DNA of 64,000 nt, taken from the NCBI GenBank assembly GCA_013399895.1, contig VXBA01005468.1, positions 71,587 to 135,586 of the forward strand, read 5' to 3'. Shown here in pieces: positions 26,817 through 37,971 of this stretch. The notes beneath the pieces were generated by a model. The model was not told the origin of the DNA and ran no database searches. It saw only the letters and a program-made list of their open reading frames with translations. A program made the translations under genes and the position numbers. How positions within the stretch are numbered: position 1 is the first letter of the stretch; each line of letters begins with the position of its first letter. This DNA is from Serilophus lunatus. Its lineage: Eukaryota; Chordata; Aves; Passeriformes; Eurylaimidae.

Positions 26817-28032
26817 GTAGTGGTGGCTGCTTCTAGGTTTTCATAGCAAACCAATTACTCCTGCATATCTGCTAAAATGGGCCAATTCAACAATAGCTGG
26901 CAAAATTAGGAATCCTAGCCTTTAATTTCTCATGGCATGTTAGTTTGTAGACTTAATGAAAGATATCTGTTTATACATAATACTTATACCTACATTAGTA
27001 CGATTAGATTCCATAAATTATGCAGGACACCATTAATAAATTTCATTATGCATCAGATTACAATGTCCTCATTCCAATAGCAGTCTCTGATTAATTACAT
27101 AGCAATCACTGCAGAGCTGACATTGCTAGAGATGGAGGATTACCCTTTATGCCCCTTGGTGCAAGTAGTCATTAATATGATGGCTCAGGGATTTGGGATA
27201 ACAAATCACCCCTGGCCAGAAAATACCCGAACTCATTAAAGTTTAAAAGTTGTATGTATTTAATCTTTATTTTAAAAAGTAAACACAGGAAGGATTTGCC
27301 TGATAATCATACCCTGAGTTTTCCTTTATCTAAATAAATCTGCTTGTGGTAACAATGCAAGAAAATAAGATGATGTAGTAAGATGCATCATGTAAGTATA
27401 AAACACTTGACTTCAGGACATTTTCTTCAATATTTTCTTCATCTATTTCTTTCCCTGCCTAAATTTTTTCTCTTCATACAAATACAGAAAAGAACTGTCA
27501 CACATAAGTCAAAAATCTAGAATCAGATGAGTATGGGCCATGCTGGTTATGCCTGATCCATCTTTGTTATCTTAATTCTTAGCCTAAGCAGCCTAGACTG
27601 GCTTGCATCCATGTGATCTCTAGGTTATGGGATGTGAAGCACAGTCTTCTGTTTCATATCTACATTTGCCATCCAAGAGAGCTCATTCTTTGGTTCATTC
27701 TGAACCAAATTCAGTCTGAATTTATCTAGGGTTATGGAAACTTAAATGTCTTTTCCATTGGGCTTTGTGGAATATTGCTGTGAAACTCAAAAGACAGAGT
27801 ATTTTTTTATGTTTGTGGTGCGAGAAGGAAGAAAATAAATATCAAGTAAATAAATTTCCTGGGGGGCAAAAAAATAAGAAATACTCTGCCAATGCTTAGA
27901 CTCTCACCTGAATAATCTGAGAATATCACTCATTGGCAACTGCTTACTTGAGGAATAAAGCCTGAGAGATACCTTTGTATAGCAGCCTAGTTCATAGCTG
28001 AATTGAGTCATACCCTGGGAATACTTATTTTA

Positions 28033-28525
28033 CAGAATGGTTTGTGTTGGAAGGGACCTTATTGCTCATTCAGTGCAAATCTCTCTTCCATGGGCAGGGA
28101 CACCTTCCACTAGATCAGGCTGCTCACAGCCCCAACTAACTTGCCTTGAATGCTTCCAGAGAAGAGCCATCCACAGCTTTTCTGGGCAACCAGTGTCACA
28201 GCCTCAACACTTCCACAAGGAAGAATTACTTCCTAACATCTAGTATAAATCTCTCCTATGTTAGTTTAAAAGTATTCCCTTTGTTTCATCATTATGTGCT
28301 CCTGTAAACAGTCACTTTCTCTCTCTTTTATAAGCACCCTTTAGGCATTGGAACGAGAGTTAATATCTCCCTGGAGCCTTTTTTCCCTTCAGACTGTGCA
28401 GTCTCAGCTCTCTCAGCCTACCTCCAAGAGCAGAGGTGTTCCATCCCTGGGAACACCTCTGTGGCCTCCTCTGTTCTTGCTGCAAAAGTTCCAAGACTTT
28501 TTTGAGCTGAGGACCCCACACCTAA
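28033..28525 (-). repeat. Best-preserved CR1 LINE copy, about 490 bp, antisense
   Basis: The plus strand opens with ACAGAATGGTTTGTGTTGGA (reverse of the CR1 tail). It then runs through AAGGGACCTTATTGCTCATT, TTCCATGGGCAGGGACACCT, CCACTAGATCAGGCTGCTCA and CAGCTTTTCTGGGCAACCAG. ATTACTTCCTAACATCTAGT, TAAGCACCCTTTAGGCATTG and a GTGGCCTCCTCTG block near 28460 follow. These occur in the same order as in the reverse complement of the CR1 3' UTR and ORF2 C-terminus. The copy is 5' truncated near 28525 and carries point changes and stops in every frame, so it is inert. The open frames at 28037-28243 and 28348-28557 are antisense shadows of this element. Confidence 0.93.
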
Positions 28526-31500
28526 TTCTTTTCTCACATAACAAAATCCTTCATTAGCAATGACTTGTGTGGGATGACTTAAGGTTAGTGATTAAACACA
28601 CTCTTATCTTCCCAGTCCAGGAAGCATTTGCCTGAGCCACTCTTTTATTGTGCTATCAAGAACTGTCGGACCTGTTTGTGTAAACAATCTCTTCCTCTGC
28701 ACTAGTCGACAGGTAGTATCAATGTCTTTCAAGTCAGTATTACAGCTCACTCGTGGAGAAAGCTTTATATGTACGTCCTACCTTGTAGAAGCAGTTAGAC
28801 CTCATGAATAAAAGTTTTTAACCTATATTTGACTACTTGTAAAAACTCATATCAGTCTTATCATTTCTGTGCTCCTGCTCTGTGATATTTTGATACAGAA
28901 CTCATAGACAGCAAAGACAGGTAATGATCCTGCATTAGAAAAAAAATATTGATTTAGTTGTGGTCCTGTGCAAAGTCTCACCACCTCCAGTGAGACTCAG
29001 CTGAGATGCCCTGAGTGTTCTCACCTAAATTCTTCGGGAAAGAAAAATGCCACATCAAACTTAAACTAGACACTGAGGTTGAAATTGCCAGGGAAACAGA
29101 CTTATTTCAAGATGCTGAAATGTTGCCAGGACATTTACTCCAATACGTCTATTTCTTGAAAGATTTTTTACATAACCCTTTACTGGCCAGAAGCTTTGTC
29201 TTCATGAAGCTCCTGGAAATTATTGCATTTGCGCATCCTTCAGGGACAGTGAATGAATACAATTACCAAAGAAACATAATGATAAAGCAGTAACTTTATT
29301 CATTCAGAGTCCTGTTTTAATGTATGCAATAAACTGAATGAGGAAACACATCTTTAAATGTGTTGGGGCACTAGCAGCTGCTTCTAGCTGGAATATCAGA
29401 AAGTCTGTGCTAAACATTCATTGGACACTGAGCTTTACATATTTATTTGCTGTGTTTTTTAAGAGTAGTCCTCCTACAACTCAGGGTGTTCATGACGTTG
29501 TTACTATTCAGATCTTGGCCTGATTTCTTTGTGTTTTGTTTTCTTTTTGTTCTGTTTTCTTTTGGTTCTTGTTATTCTTTAGCTATTCATGTCCTTTAAA
29601 CATCCCTCCAACATTTTGAAGATTTTGATACAATTATTTTAAAGATTTGGTGTAGGATTAAATTAGGTAGAGAAGGTTTTAAAGAGTTTATTTAAATACA
29701 TAAAAATCCATCTGAAAAATAAATATTTATTTTTTAATGTGTTGCTGTGAACATCAAGATGATCTGTGGCAGCATCTGTTTTATTTTCCATCAGGAATTC
29801 TGTGGCCAGGGGAGGAGCTGGACCTTGGTCTTAGACAGTCAGCTTTCTACCCATGGGGTACAGGAAGCCAATGTGTCTTTTAGTGTGATGGAAAATTGCC
29901 CATTTCATAAATATAGGTTATACAATACAATTTTCAAATTGTTTACTTCATAAAACACAAGAAATCAAATAAAAATTAATCAATAAGTCCTTTCTGAGGT
30001 TACAGAGAAGTAGCCAGCAGCATGGACTCTCTCCTCAATAGTTTGAATAGAAAGAAGAGTAAAGCATAAAGCAGAGAACAAAAAAACCTCAGGATGAAAG
30101 CATCCTATGTTACTTGTAATGTTTGTAAAGGTTAACAAAGGTCTTGAAAAACAAGGATCTGCCCTACACAAAGAACACCCTTAACTCAACACACCCCACA
30201 CCATCTCTCTGTCTTCTTGTTTTTGCTTTCATCTTCATGCTTTCCCTTTGTCTTATACTTTATAATAGCTAAAGCAAAAAAAATGTCCTTCCCAATATTA
30301 GTCCATATCTGTAATATATTTTTTCAGTTCCATAGAGGCGATACACTTCCAATCTTTGATGCTGTCCTAGTTTCCTAAGAATGGCACGTCATTCTCGGTG
30401 TCACATTAAACACACAGACTCTCTGTGAGATAATGCTTTCCAAAATCTAGGAAACCTGAATTCCTTTGTAGCAGGGGACAAGTGAAGGTTCTGAGCATCA
30501 TTCCCCAGCACAGAGCACTTCTGAATGTCCTGCCTCTCAGAAGTGCTATGCTATATTGCTGAAAGTCCATATTTTTGCCTGTCCTCGGCCATGTTCATGA
30601 CAGTCATGAACACAGTCATGCCATGTTCATGACAGTCATGTTCATGACTGTTTGACTGTTCGTGGCATTTTGAGGGAAACAGTCTTCCTTCCATCCTGCC
30701 AGATATTGAGATTGAGTGAAAGTAAAAACTTATCCTGTTATTTCCAATAGGGATGCTGCTAGCCTTATGGACTATTACAGTACTTGTAGTTTAGTGGCAA
30801 TTATATTTCTGAAACAAACAGCCTCACTATCTATATTGTTATATTCCCTCACAGAAAGGGTTCTCAAAGCAAGTTGGATACCTGAATTTTCGTATCTCCA
30901 TTGGGCAAATGTAATTGCTGACTTCACTACAAGCCTCTGTCTTGCAGTGTCTGTTAAGATTTCAGCTTTATTTTTTAAGTATGCTTGCCCTCAATGCTTT
31001 CACTTCGTACTCCAGCTCTCAAGCCTCTATCAAACAACCTTTCATACCTTTTTTTTTTTTTTTAATTCAGTTTTGACAGTTCCTGGCTTTTGAGAATTTT
31101 TATTATGTTTCCTGTAATTTGGCCTCCCTACAAAATAATGAGCAAGTCTATAGACCTAGCAGAAAGGAATGCAGTAGTGCCCCTGCACTTACAGGAACGG
31201 ATATAACCACTGCAGGAACACTTTGAATTCATTCATAAATTGAAATTTGTCCTTTGATAGTTAGATATGGTCACTACAAGAAAAAAATTTCAAAGGCAAA
31301 AGGCAACCTGAGAACATGATAGCTTTTATGTTTTGGGATAAGAAAGCGCAAAGGAAGATCCAAAACGGCCCAGCAGTGACGTTAGTCAGGTCTGCAGTTG
31401 CATCCTATCTCTATTCAAGCAGCACTGATAGTGTCAAACAGGTCACCTCATTAATCTATATGTTCCTGTATTCATTTTTTTCTCTTTATGAGGGAAAAGA

Positions 31501-32490
31501 AAGAACAAGGCTTGCTCAAAAAGATGTGTCCTCTGGCTGATGGTACAAAATCTTTTCTAGGCTAATTCCTAGCCTTTTAGTTCTTCAGGTATAGGGATAA
31601 GAGCACTTCCTTGTTTCTCAGGGGTGTTGTGGAGATAAATACAATAAAGATCATCAGGTGTTCACCTCCCAGATAAGTATTTTAGGCTGTGCCCACAGAA
31701 TTCCCAAATGTTTGCTTTCTTAAGCTCTGTGAAATTACTGTTCCCAAAGCTTCTCCCTGCATGTGGTCTTAACATTTGTCCCTGTACAAATGAAATAGGA
31801 GTAAAACACTCTTGGTTAGATGGTATAGTATTTTACACTGTCCCTCTGAGGACACTTTTGGTGTCCACAGTAGTGTATGATACAATAGTGCAGTAAAAGT
31901 GATGATAAAGAGAGAATACCCATGAGAACTGAGATTATCACTGCATCTTACTTGAATCTGCAGGAATCACTAACTATTCCTCCAGAGAACTGATACAGGA
32001 TGGGCAAACATTTGCATTATATAAGCTTGGAAGGGTCTGAGATGACATCTTCATTGCTCTAATTTTCATTAGCTGCATGTCGCTAAACAGGCATTTGTGG
32101 GCATAATTCTATATGTGCAAAACAACTAAAATATTGGTTACAGAAAAAAAAATTGGGTAAAAATATACTCCAGTCTTTTCTGTATGTGATATTTTGAAAT
32201 ATAAAGATGACCAACGGTCTTTCTCTTACCCCCTTCTCCCATTACAATGTTGATGCACACCAGCATTTATTACCAGCCCTTGTAATTCTCACAACTAAAG
32301 TAATTTCTATCACTTGTGATGTAAGAGTTGCTGCAGCTCATCCATAGGAAAATGTAGTCTGGAAGTTATAAGGTATCAACCAATCCAATCAGTCTCTGAG
32401 CTACCAATAAATGTCTTTTAATGAATATACATCTAATTCAGGTTCAATTTTCTTACACTACAGCTACAGAATAAGCCACCCTCTTGTCTG
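28526..32490. other. Unique non-coding DNA, no gene seen
   Basis: Nearly 4 kb of AT-rich DNA. A small cluster of overlapping palindromes lies at 30589-30650 and a T15 run at 31049-31063. The 125-codon open frame at 30716-31093 ends inside that T-run and matches no family I recognise. Confidence 0.5.
30589..30650. repeat. Short direct and inverted repeat cluster
   Basis: A 20-bp unit, CCATGTTCATGACAGTCATG, occurs twice, at 30589-30608 and 30621-30640. Each copy is itself near-palindromic. Positions 30593-30611 form 9-bp arms around a single base. Positions 30633-30650 form perfect 8-bp arms (CAGTCATG/CATGACTG) around TT. The arrangement suggests local duplication of a palindrome, possibly by template switching. 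Confidence 0.85.
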
Positions 32491-32668
32491 TGGAATGAGT
32501 TGCCCAGAGAAGCTGTGGCTGCCCCATCCCTGTAAGTGCTCAAGGCCAGGCTGTCTGGGACTTGAAGCAACCTGATCTAGTGGAAGATATCCCTTCTTAT
32601 GGAAAAATATGGAACTAGATGAAATTTAAAGTTATTTCTAACCCAAACCGTTCTACTATTCTATGATG
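32491..32668 (+). repeat. CR1 LINE 3' end, about 180 bp, sense
   Basis: Reads TGGAATGAGTTGCCCAGAGA, AGCTGTGGCTGCCCCATCCC, TGCTCAAGGCCAGGCTGTCT, AAGCAACCTGATCTAGTGGA, and ends in AACCCAAACCGTTCTACTAT followed by TCTATGATGAT. The order and spacing match the CR1 3' UTR. It is 5' truncated and inert. Confidence 0.93.
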
Positions 32669-33098
32669 ATTTCTTTCCACACGACTCTTGCCTCACTCAG
32701 TCCAACAGTAAGAAAAGGAAAGGAAGAATTTTTAATGCTCATATAATTAATATTAAAACTACAACTTCCAGCATGCACTACAGGGACCAGGAATAACTTG
32801 TATGGTGATAGGTCATTAGGAAAAATCGAAGAGTAAAAAAAACCTCTTGCAAACAACATGTTTGTGATAATCAGTTTTCCTCAGAAGCAGCACAAGGAGA
32901 AGACAGAGCTGATGATGCCTGGTTCCCTTACTGAGAGTTACAGATCTTGCATGACAAAGTTAGATCCGGTTTGTAGAGCTGTCAATCTGGCAGCTGTTAC
33001 AGAATTTTGTCATGAGGAAGGGAAATAATGATCCTGTGGGTCTCTAATTTGAGGCAGACACAAGCTTCTTGGGCGAATTATCCTTTTTTTTTTTTTTT

Positions 33099-33125
33099 NN
33101 NNNNNNNNNNNNNNNNNNNNNNNNN
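33099..33125. other. Assembly gap, 27 N, inside poly(T)
   Basis: Fifteen T precede and ten T follow the N block, so the gap interrupts one long homopolymer. The true length of the T tract is unknown. This is most likely a sequencing or assembly drop-out and not a missing gene. Confidence 0.95.
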
Positions 33126-33719
33126 TTTTTTTTTTCCTAAATAAGCTGCTAGAGCTGAAAAAAGAAACGTCTATTTAAGCAATTAGATAAAGTGCTAACC
33201 TTTCAAAAAGTCTTGATCATACACAAAGTAACTTCAGTGGGAAATGCCTCTGTATACAGCTAAGTAAATCAGAGCTTTGTGTGGTGGATGGGTGCTGGAA
33301 TATGCTAAAAATGTCTTCTCAATGGGAAAAGGACTTGAAAATTTTCCCTTATTTAACTTTAAGTAGCAATGAGAAAATATTTAGTTCTCAGCATGCTGTA
33401 ATCTATTCAAAGGCAGATTCGAAGCTGGAGAATCTGGACAATATGGATTTTATTTTTTCAAAGCTTGGAAACGTGTATCCAAGACAAATAATATTGTAAG
33501 ATTCCAATATAATAGGCCTTCTGCAGTCAAAAATTATGATCTTAAAAGCAGTTTAGTTACAATGTGTAGGTCATTTTTTAGGAGTGGCAAGAAAGAGAAA
33601 ATAACCTGTTTTACGAGTCTTTATTCTTAAATATTTTAAGTAAAAGAATGTGAAAGAAACCAAGCAACTCCTTCTGTGTTGCTGGGAAAAAAACCCAAAA
33701 ACAAATCTAAAGAAGAACA

Positions 33720-33780
33720 GAACAAACAACTACAACAACAAAACAAACAGCAAACAACCAAGCAAACAAACAAACAAGAG
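33720..33780. repeat. A/C-rich AAACA-type simple repeat
   Basis: Degenerate AACA/AAACA repeats, ending in a clean run of CAAA units at about 33763-33777. No retroelement homology adjoins it. Confidence 0.8.
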
Positions 33781-33850
33781 CACACCACGTAACAATAATA
33801 TTCCATGCCCAGACTAACCCAAAATACAGTCTTAACTAGAATGGAAAAGA

Positions 33851-33886
33851 CAAATGAGCAGGGGAAATCAAATGAGCAGGGAAAAT
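33851..33886. repeat. 18-bp tandem duplication, two copies
   Basis: CAAATGAGCAGGGGAAAT is followed directly by CAAATGAGCAGGGAAAAT, differing at one position. A recent replication-slippage duplication. Confidence 0.9.
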
Positions 33887-35269
33887 TTAAAAAAGAAAAA
33901 AATTAAAAAATCATGTTCCCAGAAAGTATAGCGTTAGGAAAACATGGGGAATAAAATGAGACACATTTCCATACTGCATAGTGTATGGCTGTGATTTTGC
34001 TGTGAGGCAAAAAGGACTTGGAGCCTGCATAAAACGTGTAAGGACATCAAAGCATATTTTAGCATCTAAATCAGAAGTGATCCCTCTCAGTGTCAACTGG
34101 CATTTGGGTAAGCATCAGCAAGTCAAGGAGGAGAAAAGAGCAGCTGTGGCAGGAAGAGTTTCGTAGTGATTCCTAGAGGAATATAAGGTGCTGTTCTAAC
34201 TGGGATACTGGCCAAGCAAAGGTGTTTTCCCCTTGTAGGAAATATTTCCTGTCTATTCATTCTGAAAAAAAAAAAACAAAACATCACATACTAGTATTGT
34301 CTTAGATGGCAGAAGTGCCAAAACTGATATGCTAAGCAGTACCTTGGTTCCAGTTGGAAATATGTAGAATATCCCAAAGTTTATTGTGCTGAAATAACTG
34401 ACTGTGGTAATACCAAAACAAAAGTAGATGCTGCAGCCTGGAATGCATTTAGTGCTACCTCTACCTGCAGCCGTCCACAGATTGTCTTCTTAGAGAGTAG
34501 TCCCTCAAATAACTGAGATGAAGATGGCCATATTCACTTAAAGACGATATAGAAAACAAAAATTCTTGGACAGGTTTCTATTAGCTGAAGGGCTCTGTCT
34601 TTAATTGGTATGAATTTATATAAATAATTAACCATCGCCGTGCATGGGTGACTAAGCATGATAATAGAGATGTTTCCTTTTGAGGTTATGATTATATCCT
34701 TTGTAATACAAATAAACCAGGCAGCTTGTAGGAACAGGTTGCTTCTTCCTGAATTGGACTGGAAATGCTCACAAATCATATTTTGCTAACCAAGACCCTC
34801 AGGGCAAAGATTGGAAAAGGGCTGTGGTTCTCAAGGGAGGAAAAAAAAAGACTGCTCTGCCTGTGCTTTTAGGACTGATTATCAGCACAGCACATACATA
34901 TTTTCAAACTAAACTGGATGCCCAATCTAGATTTTTCCTGTAATCTGCAGGTAAACACCGTATGTACTACAATTTATAAAAAAAGGTTTAAAAAAAGATT
35001 GTGAGACAGAACCAAAATCTGCCTCGAGTAGATCAGGCAGGTGGGACAGCAAGATACTTGCATAAAATAAACCAATCTGGTTGGGAGGATTTCCTGCAGT
35101 AGTTGGTATTAAAAATACACCAGCTCTGATTTGTGAAACAGAGAGAGCAGGGACCTCAAACCATGTTCTGAACGTTATTCCTGTGCCTCCATCAGCCCAG
35201 CTGCACCAGCTTCTACTTCCCTTGGCTGCCTCACTCAGTGCTACTCGTCCAATACAAAGAGCTTCAGAC

Positions 35270-35270
<1 letters not shown>

Positions 35271-35311
<41 letters not shown>
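35271..35311. repeat. (GATA)n microsatellite, about 10 units
   Basis: Uninterrupted GATA tetranucleotide repeat of 41 bp, preceded by a CAGACA variant. Likely polymorphic in length. Translation through it produces the artefactual YLSI repeat in minus-strand open frames. Confidence 0.97.
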
Positions 35312-37540
35312 TTCTGAACTGACCTTCTGGCCCTGGGCAGAGTGAGTGTGCATGCAGTAACATGCATTCATGTGTATTGCCAAGTGTAATAACTTCTTCC
35401 TTTTTCAGAAGACATTGAATCAATAGTATTTAATAGGCTGAATTAACAGTTCCACTGACAGTTACTAAAGCACAAGGTTTTACTTCAGTGAGACTTACTT
35501 TCTTCCAAAAAGAAAACAAAGATGTGAGCAATTGCTGTGATATTTTTCATTACAATAAATTTTATATTAATTTAACAGGTTCAGCAGCTGCTAAAAATTG
35601 ATTTAATGCCTCTTGTGCAAGACAGAAAGACAAATAAGGCACATTTTTCTGGCAGCCAACTTATCCTAGATAATGAGAGAATTTTCCAAAGCCAGGCACC
35701 ACTCCACAGTCTCTTTGCCACCTTCTCAGTGTTTTTGAGGCTCTTGGGGGCTACTTCAGTTTTCTGGCTTCACTCTCTGTGTGAAGTTCTTTGTATTGTC
35801 AATACGTCATTCTACGCACACATAAAGGCCAGAGGATGAAGTCTTCTGTAGAGCTTATATATTCAGGTTTTTCCAGTCTATAAGGAAGTGCCTCGTGCCT
35901 TTCCGCTGAAAGATCAGATCATTTTTAGCAATCCAGATTTCCTTCTCTTTAGTTGATGAACAAAATGTTAATGTTTCCTTCATTGCACTGTACAATTATG
36001 TAAGTTAACATGAATTCCCTATGATCAGCACCTTTTTTCACAGCCTTACTTCACTATTTAAAAGACTGGGTTGCTCTCCATCTTACTTGAGTTTCTATTG
36101 AGCAGCTCACAATGATAACTTTTCATGCGTTATATGGAAAGTGATTCTTCACTTTTTTGCAGGATTATAAGGGATATACAGCTTTATCCTCTTTCTTTTC
36201 AAGGTGTTCTCCCTTGCAGCTTTTTTTCTTTTTCATTCATATCCTTTACCTAAGTTATTTCTAAACCTCACCCTAGGCTTCTTGTTATAACCAAGAACTG
36301 TAAGTCATATCCTCTACTATTTTTGTCTCTCTTACTTTTTCAGTAATCTTTCTAAATACCTTGTTCTAAAATTTAAAAAAAAACAAAACAACCAAAACCC
36401 ATTATCAATCTATTTAAAGCATAATGTTTTAACTATGTAGTGGCAAAAAAGTCAGAACATCTTCCATGCCTGTTCATCACTCCTTTCCACCCTGTTCCTA
36501 TGTGTCCTACAAAAAATGACGAAATTTCATAATTTAATTCATTTCTGTCTTTGCTCCCAATCGACTTTACTACTCTATGGGTCTGCATGATGAAATTATA
36601 GCATCTCTTTTTCTTATTGAAGAAACATCATTGACCTTTTCCTCTTCAAGATAAAAAACCTTTCCCCTACATTTCCCATTCCAGCAATGTTTTCTAAGTT
36701 CAGATCATTTTTCCATCTTATCAAGAGCAGCTTGAATTCTCCTCCCATCATATACAGTACTGGCTTTATGTTTCTCTACAGAGCTTCTTGTACCACCTGT
36801 ATGGGCATTCATCACTGAAGTAATTCATAACAAAATTGAATAGTCTCTTGGAAAAGACTCCAATTAGACTCCTAGATGCAATATCTTCACAATATGGCAC
36901 TTCTCTACTGATAGAGGAACATAAGAATATGACTTTTTAAAAACAGCTGTGCAGCTAAACTATATTTGAAATTTTCTTATTTACTTGTGGCTATATCACA
37001 AGGAACTAAGTATAAAGACATGTTAAAATCATTGTGCCTCACAACTATCACTGTCTCTACTGATGTACTATAAGGAAGAGATCATTTGATGTTTTGACAA
37101 ATCTACCACAATTTTTATCTCCTCAATTCATATAACTATGAATCTATTTTTTATTTTACGGATTTTCCTACAATTTCTTGGATGAATCAGTGCTAATAAA
37201 GATGCTCACTACGTTTGAATTACTGTGGTTGTCTCGATCTTCTTGTTTTCCGTAAGTTATTACGTATAACTGATTTGACTGTAAACATTGTTCTGAATGG
37301 TTTCTAAAGTGTTATAGAAATGAAGAAAATAGATCATATTACTGCATTCAGGCTTGAACATCCAGCTGACAGAAACCATTGACAATCAAGTATTTTAAAG
37401 AACACTTGAACTCCCTGCAAAATTGTTCTTATCTCTGCCAAATCTCCTTTTTCAAACACTGAACTCACTGAGCTTTTATACACTGAACTGACCCACAAGA
37501 CTGTTACTTTCCTTCATCTTTCCCTCTGAGACAATTTTTT

Positions 37541-37752
37541 AGGTTTGATATTAAGAAGAAATTATTGACTGTGAGAGTGGTGAGGCCTTGGCATAGGCTG
37601 TCCAGGGAAGCTGTGGCTGCCCCATCCCTGGAATGGTTCAAGAACAGGTTGGAGCCACTTGGGATAATGGGAGGTGTCCTTGCCCATGGCAGAGGAGTGG
37701 AACAAATTAGTCTCTAAGACCCCTTTGAAACCAAATCATTTAATGATTCTAC
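37541..37752 (+). repeat. CR1 LINE 3' end, about 210 bp, sense
   Basis: Begins AGGTTTGATATTAAGAAGAA (the end of ORF2), then ACTGTGAGAGTGGTGAGGCC, GAAGCTGTGGCTGCCCCATC, GGTTCAAGAACAGGTTGGAG and GTGTCCTTGCCCATGGCAGA. It ends AACCAAATCATTTAATGATT followed by CTACATTTT, an eroded CR1 tail. 5' truncated and inert. Confidence 0.92.
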
Positions 37753-37948
37753 ATTTTGGGGGATAATCCAGGTAAGAAAATTGACCAATGAATATACACT
37801 TAAGAAAAAGATAGGCAGAAATTATGCTTATCAACAGTTTTTTTGTCAGTTTACCTGATAATGTGCAACACATTTATTGTAGATGTAACAAATATCACAC
37901 TACTATTCAGAAGGAATTGCATTCCCGAAGTGGGTAGTTAAAGTTGCC

Positions 37949-37971
37949 AATGCAGCTTTAAAAGCTGCATT
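37949..37971. repeat. 23-bp near-perfect palindrome
   Basis: Arms AATGCAGCTTT and AAAGCTGCATT are exact reverse complements around a single A. It sits about 200 bp downstream of a CR1 tail in otherwise unique DNA. Possibly chance. Confidence 0.85.

Larger units (their letters stand above)
18151..28032. other. Longest CR1-free stretch, no gene seen
   Basis: About 9.9 kb without any CR1 fragment I can recognise. It contains low-complexity T-rich DNA (19836-19932), a pyrimidine tract (21030-21075), homopolymers (T20 at 21287-21306, A17 at 25089-25105), a perfect 24-bp palindrome (26793-26816) and an ATTA-rich block (26900-27190). Every open frame is under 90 codons and unrecognised. Confidence 0.5.
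32669..37540. other. Unique non-coding DNA with an assembly gap and simple repeats
   Basis: No gene seen. The region includes the N gap in poly(T) at 33099-33125, an A/C-rich AAACA-type tract at 33720-33780, an 18-bp tandem duplication at 33851-33886 and a GATA microsatellite at 35271-35311. The part at about 36000-36800 is pyrimidine-rich and resembles a very old antisense element in composition, but I cannot assign it to a family. Confidence 0.5.

Noticed and set aside
31041..31080. Strong-looking polypyrimidine tract followed by AG (possible 3' splice site)
   Set aside because: The T15 run followed by AATTCAG resembles an acceptor, but the downstream sequence meets a stop quickly and there is no partner donor or recognisable exon.
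33720..33780. Regular AAACA-type repeats considered as a CRISPR-like or satellite array
   Set aside because: Units are 4-5 bp and degenerate, with no spacers. It is a simple repeat.
34927..35367. 146-codon minus-strand open frame
   Set aside because: The YLSIYLSI stretch is the GATA microsatellite in translation, and the rest matches nothing I recognise.
36000..36830. Pyrimidine-rich stretch considered as another ancient antisense LINE
   Set aside because: The composition resembles antisense CR1, but I could not find any ordered CR1 landmark or a reverse-transcriptase motif in translation.
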